The translations under genes and the position numbers were made by a program. Source: Anaerolineales bacterium (GTDB lineage: Bacteria > Chloroflexota > Anaerolineae > Anaerolineales > Villigracilaceae). Taken from it: a DNA stretch of 28,503 nt. The stretch is taken from the NCBI GenBank assembly GCA_016928525.1, contig JAFGKO010000068.1, positions 1 through 28,503 of the forward strand, written 5' to 3'. Positions 1-7,345 of this stretch are shown here, piece after piece (positions within the stretch are counted from its first letter, which is position 1; each line of letters opens with the position of its first letter). Below the pieces are notes generated by a model, which saw only the letters and a list, made by a program, of their open reading frames with translations, did no database searches and was not told the DNA's origin.

Positions 1-1137
1 ATCTGTGGTCGTCAACCCAAACGGACAACCCCGCCCGCGCTCGCAATTCGAGCAGCGCGTACAACTCAAAGCGACCAGCTCCGCTGTGCCCAGAATGACG
101 CCATCGGCGCCCAGGGCTATCGCTTTGGCGATGTCGTAGGCGCTGCGGATTCCGCCGCTGGCCATGACGACCACTTCGTCGCGGATATTTTCTCTCGAAA
201 GGTATTTATGGACCTTGGGGATGGCAAACTCGATGGGCATGGCAATATTTTTCTTGGCGATCTCTGGCGCTGCGCCTGTGCCGCCATAGGAACCATCCAA
301 ATGGACAATATGGGCGCCGGCGTAATAACTCCCTACGGCGACCATGTCGACATCCACGGGTGTGGAAACCTTTACAGAGACCAACGCACGCGGATTGATG
401 GTCTTAGCCCAATCGACATGTTTTTTGTGGTCTTCTACCGAGTAAACAGAGTGGAACGGGAAGGGCGAAAACAGGCTTACCCAGGGCACGCTCTCGCGCA
501 TTTTAGCGACGGTTACCGTAGTTTTGTCGCCTAACAAGTGGCCACCCAACCCCGGTTTAGCGCCCTGGGCATACTTGAACTCGATGATGGGCGCATGTTG
601 GACGGTCTCTTCGCGTACCCCGAACATTCCGGTGGCGATTTGCGTGATAATATGATCCTTATAAGGTACCAGGGACTCGGGATAGCCGCCTTCTCCAGTC
701 GATGTGAAGGTAGACCAGGCTTTGGCAGCCATCGTCCTGCCAAGCATAACTTGTTCGCTTACGGAGCCGAACGACATGCCCCCGCCATACCAGGGGACCG
801 GGATTTCGATCTCTTTTCCAAATCTACGCCGATTCAATGGGACAGAAAGGTCGATTGAGTTGGCCTGGGGCACCCATTGGTCTTCATCCAGGAACCTGAA
901 ATCCAGGCGGTCGAATCCGCCACCCGAAGCGCCTACTCGATACTCCAAACCGTTTTCTGGGGGACGCCCGGTCGCAGCCTGATGCCAGGTTGCTAAAATC
1001 AAGTCAGCGGGCCAACGCGCATCGCCCATGGCTGGAGGGAGGCCATTGTCTAGGGTGGGCCAATAATGAAAGCCTTTTTCAAGGTGTTCTCTGTGTTTTT
1101 TGACGGCAGGCAAGTGCACTGTTGTTTCGGTTGTCAT
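1..1137 (-). CDS. FMN-binding glutamate synthase-like protein, C-terminus outside window
   Basis: My translation of the minus strand from the ATG at 1137 stays open for 379 codons to the window edge, so the 3' end is missing. The protein resembles the FMN/FeS synthase domain of glutamate synthase (GltB/GltS, archaeal type), which makes glutamate from 2-oxoglutarate using electrons passed through FMN and an iron-sulfur cluster. Visible signatures are a GEGG turn, a KPGLGGHLLG phosphate/FMN loop, a LDGSYGGTGAAP strand, an ASGGIRSAYDIAKAIALGAD barrel segment, and a cysteine cluster C359-X2-C-X2-C365-X5-C371 followed by PFG. The start is supported by an AAGGTG site overlapping the stop codon of the upstream gene, 9 nt away, so translation is probably coupled. 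No amidotransferase domain is seen, so ammonia or a separate subunit would supply nitrogen. It could instead be another FMN-dependent enzyme of this superfamily. Confidence 0.85.
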   Translation of the reverse strand, partial: MTTETTVHLPAVKKHREHLEKGFHYWPTLDNGLPPAMGDARWPADLILATWHQAATGRPPENGLEYRVGASGGGFDRLDFRFLDEDQWVPQANSIDLSVPLNRRRFGKEIEIPVPWYGGGMSFGSVSEQVMLGRTMAAKAWSTFTSTGEGGYPESLVPYKDHIITQIATGMFGVREETVQHAPIIEFKYAQGAKPGLGGHLLGDKTTVTVAKMRESVPWVSLFSPFPFHSVYSVEDHKKHVDWAKTINPRALVSVKVSTPVDVDMVAVGSYYAGAHIVHLDGSYGGTGAAPEIAKKNIAMPIEFAIPKVHKYLSRENIRDEVVVMASGGIRSAYDIAKAIALGADGVILGTAELVALSCTRCSNCERGRGCPFGLTTTD

Positions 1138-1146
1138 GGTTTCACC

Positions 1147-2577
1147 TTATGCGTATCCTTCGATTTCCGCAAAAGCTTCATGCTCAAGCTCAGTTTGGAA
1201 CATGGCTCGGCCGATTTCGCCGCGCAAACGCCGGACTTCGCGCAAACCCATTGCACCCAGGATTTCGAGCAACTGGTCGCGCCAGGCAGCAGTCATATTT
1301 TTGATGCGTTGGATGCCCCACTCACGGTTCAAATTTTTTGGCAGGCTAAATCGGCTTTCATCACGATCCCGGCACTCGCCGTCAAAGACGGCCTGCATGG
1401 CGACCAGGAGAGGCGTATCCAAAGCGACCAGGTCCAAACCAGCGATGATGGCCTTGGGAACGTGCTCCGCGGCTACAATCCCACCACTGCCAATCAGGGT
1501 CACCTGGTCGCGCATACCTGCTTCGACAAATGCCAGGTGTGCCTCGCGGATCAAATCGAACACAAAGCGTCCATCCTCGCCATGCCCGTGGTAATCGGCG
1601 ATGAAGTGGAAGACGCGTACCCCGTATTCCATATAGCGCAGGAGGCTTTCGCGGTCCGTGTAGGGCAGGCGCAGCGCCAGGATCGTATCGGGGAATGAGG
1701 ATTGGAGGCTAGAGAGTAGAGATTGGAGAGTAGAGTTTTGTGCTTCACCTGGCTCTATCTCGATCATCTTTGGGGTGAATGGCAAACTCGAAAGCTGATC
1801 TGCCTCGTCACTCTTGATGAGTGGCACCAAACTTTCAACATTCAACTTGGAACCTGTAACTTGGCTTATTGGTAGGATCGCCAGCGTTTCCACCTGGGCC
1901 GCCGCGTGACTCAAAATATTGGCCACCAGCCCGGAGGTCGCGGAGGGAGGCAGGGCGTCATAGATAAAGGGGATGGGTATGGCCAGAGTGCGCGGCATCG
2001 CGCCCACGGGGTGTCCGTCGTCATCGAAAATCAAATAAGACGGTTTCTCGCCGATTTCCACAACTGTGGAAATAAACTCGCGGCCGTGAATGCCGTCTCG
2101 CGTTGGCCGGACGATCTCGGACATGTCGGTCCACATACCGTCCCAGCCAGCGCCGCCGAATTTGCCGCGATACCCGGCCCCTTTAACGGGAATGCTGCCT
2201 GTTTCGGCTTCATAAGCGACAGCACCGATGTGCCCAAAATGGAAATAAGAATCGCCCAAAGCCCGAAAAGCAGGATTGTGGCTGATGGTTAAGATTTCCG
2301 GGTGCTGAACGGTGCAGCGCAGGCATCCCACACAATGTTGGGGGCGGGCTGCAAATCCGCCAATCGGGCCAGAGAACGTACCGTACATGCAGGGACGGCT
2401 GGTGATAGCTTTTATATCGCCACGCTGGTGGAAGACCTCCCCAATCATATATTTGGCGAGCTGGAACCGATTTACATCGACCAAGAATCGATTCGGCCAG
2501 GGGACGATGTTAGGGGTTGCTTCGGTTTTTATATGATACCGTCTGTAACTACTGATATTTTGAGAGATACTCTCCAT
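1147..2577 (-). CDS. Glutamate synthase-like FMN-domain paralogue with N-terminal cysteine cluster
   Basis: This 476-residue protein looks like a diverged paralogue of the FMN domain encoded just downstream. Its C-terminal part has the barrel signature LIGSGGIVAAEHVPKAIIAG, and the middle has RPTRDGIHGRE, a segment I associate with glutamate-synthase-like proteins. The N-terminal part has C63 and C82-X2-C-X2-C88, a likely FeS ligand set. It lacks the KPGLGGHLLG loop of its neighbour, so it may be a structural or electron-transfer partner rather than a second active synthase. The ATG at 2577 was chosen over the upstream alternative, 13 codons earlier, because AGGAG lies 8 nt before it. That site overlaps the stop codon of the MGMT gene, suggesting translational coupling. 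Two low-complexity segments (about residues 236-247 and 281-294) look like intergenic repeat DNA read in frame. The exact function is unknown. Confidence 0.75.
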   Translation of the reverse strand: MESISQNISSYRRYHIKTEATPNIVPWPNRFLVDVNRFQLAKYMIGEVFHQRGDIKAITSRPCMYGTFSGPIGGFAARPQHCVGCLRCTVQHPEILTISHNPAFRALGDSYFHFGHIGAVAYEAETGSIPVKGAGYRGKFGGAGWDGMWTDMSEIVRPTRDGIHGREFISTVVEIGEKPSYLIFDDDGHPVGAMPRTLAIPIPFIYDALPPSATSGLVANILSHAAAQVETLAILPISQVTGSKLNVESLVPLIKSDEADQLSSLPFTPKMIEIEPGEAQNSTLQSLLSSLQSSFPDTILALRLPYTDRESLLRYMEYGVRVFHFIADYHGHGEDGRFVFDLIREAHLAFVEAGMRDQVTLIGSGGIVAAEHVPKAIIAGLDLVALDTPLLVAMQAVFDGECRDRDESRFSLPKNLNREWGIQRIKNMTAAWRDQLLEILGAMGLREVRRLRGEIGRAMFQTELEHEAFAEIEGYA

Positions 2578-2588
2578 TCGCTTTTCTC

Positions 2589-3449
2589 CTACTTTGAGAA
2601 TTGTGCTGCCTCCCAACCCAACAAAGCCTTCTTGCGTATCGTGCCGTACCGATAATTTCCGAACTCACCCAACTTGCGGATGACGCGGTGGCAGGGGATC
2701 AACACCGCAATAGGATTGCGCCCCAGCGCAGTACCTGCCGCCCGGCTCGCACCCGGACGTCCGGCCTGCTCGGCGAGACCCTCATAGCTGGTCACAGCCC
2801 CGGGTGGGATACGCAACAATGCCTCCCACACTTTGAGCTGGAAATTCGTCCCACGCAGGTGTAGGCGCAAGGGCGTGTTGCCGCGCCGGTCCAGGTCAAA
2901 GATCGGCTCGATCAGCGGAGCAGTCGCTTTGTGGTCTTCGATCATCCTGGCTTGCTGCCAATCCGCGACCAAAGCATCAATCGCGTCGCCTTCGGTGCTG
3001 CCTACAAAGCCGAGATGACAGATGCCGCGTTCGGTGACGCCGATCAACGCCTTGCCAAATGGCGTGTCATGCAGCCCGTAGCGGATGGTCAAGCCTGCGC
3101 CGCCGGATTTGTACTCGCCTGGTGTGACCGCTTCTGTCGTCACAAACAAGTCATGCAGCCGTCCCAGGCTCGATAGTCCGACGCCATAGGTAGTGTCCAG
3201 CAAATTCTCGGATTGCGCCAGCATTTCCTTCGCGCCTTCCTTGGTGATGAACTGTAAAAAGCGCTTGGGACTGATGCCCGCCCAGCGGCTGAAAATCCGC
3301 TGGAAGTGGTACTCGCTCAGGCCGACAGCGCTGGCGATCTCGTTCAGCTCAGGCCGACGATTGGCGTGCTTTTCAAGGTACTGGATTGCCCGTTCGATGC
3401 GCCAGTAATCTTCAGATAATTGGTGGAAATCAGTGACAGGGGTATTCAT
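2589..3449 (-). CDS. Bifunctional AraC-type regulator / methylated-DNA-protein-cysteine methyltransferase
   Basis: This 286-residue protein has an N-terminal AraC/XylS helix-turn-helix (about residues 15-115, with LNEIASAVGLSEYHFQRIF) and a C-terminal O6-alkylguanine-DNA alkyltransferase domain. The alkyl-acceptor Cys253 lies in IPCHRVI, preceded by a GTNFQLKVWEALLRIP helix and a GRPGASRAAGTALGRNP segment. It is predicted to transfer alkyl groups from O6-alkylguanine to itself, irreversibly, and possibly to regulate transcription. It lacks the N-terminal zinc/phosphotriester domain of classical Ada, so it corresponds to the Ada HTH plus C-terminal part. The start is preceded by AAGGAG. The gene is first in a three-gene run with the two glutamate-synthase-like genes (gaps of 11 and 9 nt). 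The biological link between DNA repair and these genes is not obvious. Confidence 0.93.
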   Translation of the reverse strand: MNTPVTDFHQLSEDYWRIERAIQYLEKHANRRPELNEIASAVGLSEYHFQRIFSRWAGISPKRFLQFITKEGAKEMLAQSENLLDTTYGVGLSSLGRLHDLFVTTEAVTPGEYKSGGAGLTIRYGLHDTPFGKALIGVTERGICHLGFVGSTEGDAIDALVADWQQARMIEDHKATAPLIEPIFDLDRRGNTPLRLHLRGTNFQLKVWEALLRIPPGAVTSYEGLAEQAGRPGASRAAGTALGRNPIAVLIPCHRVIRKLGEFGNYRYGTIRKKALLGWEAAQFSK

Positions 3450-3528
3450 GGTTTTTCTCCTTTTTCTAACTGCAAATCTGCACCCATTCTACAAATCTCT
3501 GTCAAAGAATTACACCCGATTCTTGCTC

Positions 3529-3592
3529 ACTTCTCGCTGAGCGGAGTGAGCCGATAGGCGAACGCAGTCGAAGTGTCCTTCGACTTCCGCCT
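3529..3592. repeat. Dispersed palindromic intergenic repeat
   Basis: The gap between the ABM gene and the MGMT operon holds a GAGCGGAGTGAGCC-type motif followed by a perfect 8-bp hairpin at 3566-3585 (AGTCGAAG, 4-nt loop, CTTCGACT). Motifs of this 'gcgaagtcgaag' style are common dispersed repeats in environmental bacterial genomes. A related GAGCGGAGCGAAGGGTC-type element occurs at 9132-9222. No gene is seen here. Confidence 0.5.
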
Positions 3593-3621
3593 CGTTGCAC
3601 TTACTGTACGCTCAAGTCTAA

Positions 3622-3930
3622 TCATATCGACTGTCCTACCACCTCATAATGAATCACCTTTGGCTCGAACTCTAGCAGGAAGTTCTTGTCTTCCGGGTAA
3701 TATTTTGCCACCTCCACATCCTCACCTGCAAAGCCTTTGATGGCCTCGAGACTTTCCCAAAAAGTCAACGTAATGAAATGTGTGATATCGCCTTCGCGGC
3801 GCTCAAGCACGTGGACACTGAGGTTTCCCTTTACCGATTGGTAATCCGGGATGGCGCGCCCGTTGGTAAACTCGCGGTACGCATCTGCCTTTGAAGTAGG
3901 TACTCTACCGTGCCACATTCTGACGATCAT
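3622..3930 (-). CDS. Small ABM-domain (antibiotic biosynthesis monooxygenase-like) protein
   Basis: This 102-residue protein has the dimeric alpha/beta-barrel ABM fold pattern: an N-terminal MIVRMWHGRVP strand, a central NLSVHVLERREGDITHFITL strand pair, then TFWESLEAIKGFAGED, which matches the 'FWxSxEAixaFhxx' helix of the family, and the Tyr-containing AKYYPED segment. Members are cofactor-poor oxygenases or heme/quinone-related enzymes, and many have no known substrate. An AGGAG site lies 5 nt before the ATG. It lies on the same strand as the MGMT operon but is separated from it by a 172-nt repeat-bearing gap, so co-transcription is uncertain. Confidence 0.8.
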   Translation of the reverse strand: MIVRMWHGRVPTSKADAYREFTNGRAIPDYQSVKGNLSVHVLERREGDITHFITLTFWESLEAIKGFAGEDVEVAKYYPEDKNFLLEFEPKVIHYEVVGQSI

Positions 3931-4471
3931 TCTTGCTCCTAACTTTCATCTCCCCTCTGGAAGAGGGTGGGGGTGATGGAGGATATCGGATTAAGCAAAA
4001 CAGACATGCCTGGGCATGCCTGTTAAATGCAATCCTGCATTAAAAAAGCAGCCCTTCCACATGCAAACAGGTATGACTTGCCACCTGTATCACTGCGCTG
4101 ACCTTGTGCTGTCCGTTACCGGGCAGATTTCGGTCAGTGCTTGCTTTGGAAGGGAGAAGGGAGCCTATGACCGGGCTCCAGAGGCATCCGCTGATCTATC
4201 CGATTTTTTCGCCTCGTCCCCTCTCCCCCTGGGAGCACGCCTACGGGTGTGCTTCGCGAAGGGGTAGGGTGAGGGCGATTAGCGCCCCGTTCGCACGGGG
4301 GAACCTCCACCTCGTAATCCCATGCAAATGAGCTTTGCATTGGGATCCAGCCGCTGATTCTCCGTTTTTCGATTGTTAATCTATGCAACTTTCCTGCATT
4401 GTTGCAGATTGTACACGGGTAGTTCACCAACGTCAAGGCAAAATCCTGAAAGCGGACGGCAAGAGTCATCC
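3931..4471. other. Intergenic stretch without a convincing gene
   Basis: Open frames here are short, lack ribosome sites and have no recognisable protein signal. The stretch contains a CCCTCT/AAGAGGG foldback near 3954-3970, a GGCATGCC palindrome near 4008, and the GC-rich repeat listed separately at 4217-4276. The remainder (4280-4470) shows no feature I can name. Confidence 0.5.
4217..4276. repeat. Dispersed foldback repeat (CCCTCTCCCC / GGGTAGGGTGAGGG type)
   Basis: A pyrimidine-rich arm (TCCCCTCTCCCCCT) is followed by an AGCAC...GTGCT hairpin and a purine-rich arm (AGGGGTAGGGTGAGGG). The two arms can pair imperfectly. A related polypyrimidine/polypurine foldback lies in the rnc leader (10489-10519). 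This is likely a non-autonomous dispersed repeat, and no coding function is seen. Confidence 0.5.
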
Positions 4472-4473
4472 AC

Positions 4474-4515
4474 AAAAATTAAAATAAGACCTGACAGGTA
4501 CAACCTGTCAGGTCT
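4474..4515 (-). terminator. Intrinsic terminator of the candidate RNA
   Basis: A perfect 12-bp stem (AGACCTGACAGG / CCTGTCAGGTCT, 4487-4498 and 4504-4515) with a 5-nt loop is followed on the minus strand by a U-rich tract (TTATTTTAATTTTTG). A second hairpin, TTCCCT/AGGGAA at 4517-4533, lies just upstream. The orientation of the T tract indicates termination of minus-strand transcription coming from the 4.5-4.7 kb RNA. The same palindrome style also occurs as a dispersed repeat in many genomes. Confidence 0.65.
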
Positions 4516-4533
4516 ATTCCCTGATAAAGGGAA

Positions 4534-4703
4534 CCCCGCCGGTGCCGTGTGCTGCGAAGTTTTGAACCTGCTTTCGCAGGTGGGCTCCGACCCAGAAACG
4601 CCGCCTTGGCTCAGGCCTATCGCGTTATTTCTGTGAGACAGAAGCCCGTTTTGGGGGTGTTGGCTCAAAACCGTGGTTGCAACATCACGAACACAGCAGG
4701 GCC
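4534..4703 (-). ncRNA. Candidate structured non-coding RNA, 6S-like in shape
   Basis: Read on the minus strand, this 170-nt stretch folds into an irregular rod. The closing stem pairs CCUGCUGUGUU (4690-4700) with AGCACACGG (4545-4553), with two single-base bulges. A 10-bp stem pairs GUUUUGAGCC (4662-4671) with GGUUCAAAAC (4559-4568). The 3' side can instead form CCUGC-GAAA-GCAGG, whose GNRA tetraloop appears only on the minus strand. A 5-bp GGGCU/AGCCC stem and an AACGC/GCGUU stem (4622-4626 with 4597-4601) lie toward the tip. A hairpin UUCUGU-CUC-ACAGAA (4629-4643) competes with part of the apical stem. An extended -10 element lies upstream and an intrinsic terminator downstream. Size, closed rod shape and a large internal loop with an alternative hairpin on its 3' side recall 6S RNA, the RNA polymerase-binding regulator, but the primary sequence was not matched. 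It could be another structured RNA. Confidence 0.5.
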
Positions 4704-4709
4704 GACTTT

Positions 4710-4718
4710 CTTATACCA
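4710..4718 (-). promoter_or_regulatory. Extended -10 promoter for the candidate RNA
   Basis: The minus strand reads TGGTATAAG, an extended -10 (TGn plus TATAAG). Initiation about 7 nt downstream would fall near 4703, exactly where the closing stem of the candidate RNA begins. No convincing -35 box is seen. Confidence 0.45.
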
Positions 4719-4798
4719 TAAACCAAAAGTCGTGGGTAGGGAAAAATTAAATACAGCATTGTAAGTTGCCCTAAACGAACGAAATTTTAAGAGAACCG

Positions 4799-4827
4799 TT
4801 GAATTTACAATTGACTTGTGCTACCCT
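4799..4827 (+). promoter_or_regulatory. Possible promoter of the lysozyme gene
   Basis: TTGAAT (4799-4804) and TACCCT (4822-4827) are 17 bp apart, and TGC precedes the -10. The -10 is a weak match, so this is tentative. It would give a leader of about 30 nt that includes the strong GGAGGAG ribosome site. Confidence 0.35.
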
Positions 4828-4866
4828 GTAATTGTCTTATTCTTTCTGCTAATCTGGAGGAGAAAT

Positions 4867-5859
4867 ATGGAATACGTACCCGGGATTGATATTTCATACT
4901 GGGAAGGCGGTATCGACTGGAAAAAAGTGCGCGGCGCTGGCGTTCGCTTTATGTTTACCAAGGCCACCGAAGGCGAAGGGTACGAAGATCCCACGCTTGA
5001 TGATAACTGGGTTGGCGCCAAATCGGTGGGAATCTTGCGTGGCGCGTATCATTTTTTTCACCCCAATATGAATCCGACCAAGCAGGCGGACCATTTCATT
5101 CGAGCGATTAAGAAGTTGAATGACAAAGGCGAGTTACCACCTGTACTGGATTTGGAAGTAACCGACAATCAGCCCAATCAAACTATTATCGACCGGGCAA
5201 AAACCTGGCTCGACCGTGTGCAAGGAGCCCTTGGCAAACGCCCCATCATCTATTCTAGCCCTGGCTTTTTAAAATATAACTTTGTCGTTCCCGGCGGCGG
5301 CCCACCTTTGTGGACGAAAGACTATGTTTTGTGGATAGCCAATTATGGCGTGAGCCAGCCGCTTTTACCCAAGGGTTGGCTCAAGTGGAACTTCTGGCAA
5401 TATTCGGAATCCGGGACGGTCAACGGGATCAACGCCGCCGTGGATCTGGACTGGTTCAACGGCACAATTGAAGAACTTTATAAATTTGCCAATACCCAAC
5501 CGCCGGGCGCGACCACTTACAAGGTCAAGCAGGGAGATACGTTGCAGAGCGTCGCAAACCAATTTGGCCTGTCTCTGTCCGAGTTGGTGGCAGCCAACCC
5601 CCAATTGATCCAACCGAACATGGTGCTGAAGATCCCTGAGTCGGTCATAGACACGATGATACCAGCCGATACCGGGGCAATCGATACTGGCACAACAGGC
5701 GGCGGGACCGCGGTAGAAAAGACCTATACCGTAAAATCCGGCGACACACTCTCAGGCATCGCGCTCAAATTTGGCACTACTTATGGATTGATCGCTCAGT
5801 TGAACGGCATCGTGCCGCCGTATATTATCCACCCTGGGCAGGTGCTCACGATCCCATAA
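4867..5859 (+). CDS. GH25 lysozyme with two C-terminal LysM repeats
   Basis: This 330-residue protein starts at the ATG preceded by GGAGGAG. The TTG start further upstream lies inside the likely promoter. Residues 4-208 are a glycoside hydrolase family 25 (Chalaropsis-type) muramidase: GIDISYWEGGIDW with Asp8, VLDLEV with the Asp95/Glu97 catalytic pair, RPIIYSS, WIANYG, WNFWQYS and the C-terminal AVDLDWF. Residues about 217-257 and 286-330 are LysM domains (YKVKQGDTLQSVA and YTVKSGDTLSGIA), which bind N-acetylglucosamine in peptidoglycan. It should cleave the MurNAc-GlcNAc bond. From this start there is no signal peptide, so export by a non-classical route, or a role on incoming peptidoglycan, remains open. 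It is a single gene, convergent with asnS, with a shared terminator. Confidence 0.95.
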   Translation: MEYVPGIDISYWEGGIDWKKVRGAGVRFMFTKATEGEGYEDPTLDDNWVGAKSVGILRGAYHFFHPNMNPTKQADHFIRAIKKLNDKGELPPVLDLEVTDNQPNQTIIDRAKTWLDRVQGALGKRPIIYSSPGFLKYNFVVPGGGPPLWTKDYVLWIANYGVSQPLLPKGWLKWNFWQYSESGTVNGINAAVDLDWFNGTIEELYKFANTQPPGATTYKVKQGDTLQSVANQFGLSLSELVAANPQLIQPNMVLKIPESVIDTMIPADTGAIDTGTTGGGTAVEKTYTVKSGDTLSGIALKFGTTYGLIAQLNGIVPPYIIHPGQVLTIP

Positions 5860-5869
5860 ATTTTTAAAC

Positions 5870-5904
5870 AAAGTAGGGGCAAGTTTCAAACCCGCCCCTA
5901 CTTT
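5870..5904. terminator. Bidirectional terminator between lysozyme gene and asnS
   Basis: An 11-bp stem pairs AAAGTAGGGGC (5870-5880) with GCCCCTACTTT (5894-5904) around a 13-nt loop, flanked by A- and T-rich sequence. It sits between two convergent genes and its right arm overlaps the asnS stop codon. Confidence 0.7.
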
Positions 5905-7246
5905 ACGGATATACCCTCTTGATCGTCCTAGGAAATGGAATCGCCTCGCGGATGTGCTCGATGCCGCACAGCCAGGCGACCACACGCTCGGTGCCCATCC
6001 CAAAGCCTGAGTGAGGCACGGAACCGTATCTGCGCAATTCCAGATACCACTTGAAGGCCTCTTCGGGCAGGTGTTCGTCATGGATGCGTTTCAGCAGCAG
6101 GTTGGGGTCCGAAATGCGTTCGGAGCCGCCGCAGATCTCGCCGTAGCCTTCGGGCGCCAGCAGATCCACGCTCTTGCAGACTTCGGGGCGGCCGGGCCAG
6201 GGCTCCATGTAGAATGCCTTGACCCTGGTAGGATAACCGTAGACGAAGACCGGCCGGTCGAATTGCTGTGTGATGGCCGTCTCGTGCGGCGCGCCGAAGT
6301 CGATGCCCCACTCGAATTTGAGCAATTCTTTCTTTTCGGGATCGGTCTCTTTTTCGTATAAATCTTGGATCATCTTGGCCGCGTCATCATAGGAAATGCG
6401 CGCGAAGGGCGGCTTGATGTTTTCCAGCTTTGAAAGATCGCGCCCCAGCGACTTCAACTCGGCCGAGCGTTCGCGCAGCACGCGCTGGGCAATGTGGCTG
6501 ACAAACTGTTCCTCGATCTCCATCAACCCGTCCAGATCGGTGAAAGCGGCTTCCGGTTCGACCATCCAGAACTCGGTCAGGTGGCGGCGCGTCTTGGATT
6601 TCTCCGCACGGAAGGTAGGCCCATAGCAGTAGACCTTGCCAAATGCGAAGATGTTGGCCTCGTTATAAAGCTGGCCGGTTTGCGCCAGGTAAGCCTTGCC
6701 CTCATCGAAGTACTCAGTTTCAAATAACGTAGTTGTTCCTTCGGCGGCAGCAGGTGTTAAGATAGGCGTATCCAGCGCGGTGAAGCCGTTGTTATCGAGC
6801 CACTCGCGCACAGCCGCCATGACCGTAGCGCGCACGCGCAAAATCGCCCACTGGCTGGGCATGCGGATCCAGAAGTGACGGTTGTCGAGCGCGAAGTCCA
6901 CGCCGTGCTCTTTGAGCGCCATAGGATAGTCCTCGCCCGCTTCCTGCATGATCTCGACCTGCTTCACACCGACCTCGTAGCCGCCGGGCACACCAGGGGC
7001 GCGTCCATCCGCGCGGACCGGGCCGGTGATGATGACCGACGACTCCTGTGGGATGCGTACCAGGCGGTCGAAGGTTTCTTCATCCAGGTCGCCTTTGAAG
7101 GCCACGCATTGGACGAACCCGCTGCCATCCCGTACCAGCAGGAAGACCAGCTTGCCTTTATCGGTGCGGTTATAGACCCAACCCTGCACGGTCACTTCCT
7201 GGCCGTCGTACTTGGCGATATCGCTTACTCGAATAAGTTCTGGCAT
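5903..7246 (-). CDS. asnS: Asparaginyl-tRNA synthetase
   Basis: This 447-residue class IIb synthetase charges tRNA-Asn with asparagine using ATP. It has an N-terminal OB-fold anticodon-binding domain (about 1-105, [24 protein letters not shown]). The catalytic core shows motif 2 as [25 protein letters not shown] sequence (from residue 212, with the Glu-Pro-Glu that replaces the Asp of AspRS) and motif 3 as [15 protein letters not shown] (from residue 414). Length and the lack of a GAD insertion match AsnRS. A GGAGG site precedes the ATG. It lies 99 nt downstream of aspS on the same strand and is probably co-transcribed with it. Its presence means direct Asn-tRNA synthesis is available in this organism. 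Confidence 0.96.
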   Translation of the reverse strand: MPELIRVSDIAKYDGQEVTVQGWVYNRTDKGKLVFLLVRDGSGFVQCVAFKGDLDEETFDRLVRIPQESSVIITGPVRADGRAPGVPGGYEVGVKQVEIMQEAGEDYPMALKEHGVDFALDNRHFWIRMPSQWAILRVRATVMAAVREWLDNNGFTALDTPILTPAAAEGTTTLFETEYFDEGKAYLAQTGQLYNEANIFAFGKVYCYGPTFRAEKSKTRRHLTEFWMVEPEAAFTDLDGLMEIEEQFVSHIAQRVLRERSAELKSLGRDLSKLENIKPPFARISYDDAAKMIQDLYEKETDPEKKELLKFEWGIDFGAPHETAITQQFDRPVFVYGYPTRVKAFYMEPWPGRPEVCKSVDLLAPEGYGEICGGSERISDPNLLLKRIHDEHLPEEAFKWYLELRRYGSVPHSGFGMGTERVVAWLCGIEHIREAIPFPRTIKRVYP

Positions 7247-7257
7247 GCTTCCTCCTC

Positions 7258-7340
7258 TTGGAGAGAGTAGAGAGAAGAGGGTGGAGAGTAGTCATATTGT
7301 ACATTCTTTCACTACTCTCTATTTATCTATTCTCTAATTA
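7258..7340. repeat. Purine-rich AGAG(T)AG repeat between aspS and asnS
   Basis: Between the two synthetase genes lies a run built from GAGAGTAG-like units, including an inverted pair GAGAGTAGT ... ACTACTCTC that could form a hairpin. The same unit style appears inside the glutamate-synthase-like gene at about 1695-1735. A minus-strand -10-like TACAAT occurs within it but has no good -35, so I do not call a promoter. Confidence 0.5.
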
Positions 7341-7345
7341 TCTTC

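Noticed and set aside
1906..2292. Plus-strand ORF opposite the FMN paralogue
   Set aside because: It is an antisense shadow; the minus-strand frame carries the conserved motifs and a ribosome site.
3486..3505. TTGACA and TAGAAT on the minus strand upstream of the MGMT gene
   Set aside because: The two hexamers are only 8 bp apart and cannot act together; neither has a good partner at 16-18 bp.
4381..4668. 95-codon minus-strand ORF in the 4.4-4.7 kb gap
   Set aside because: No ribosome site, atypical composition, and it overlaps the palindromes of the candidate RNA; it is most likely a chance frame across a structured RNA and terminator.
4534..4703. SRP RNA, tmRNA or RNase P RNA in place of the candidate RNA
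   Set aside because: The SRP tetraloop region (GGAAGG/AGCAGC), the tmRNA tRNA-like ends and the RNase P conserved GAGGAAAGTCC block are all absent.
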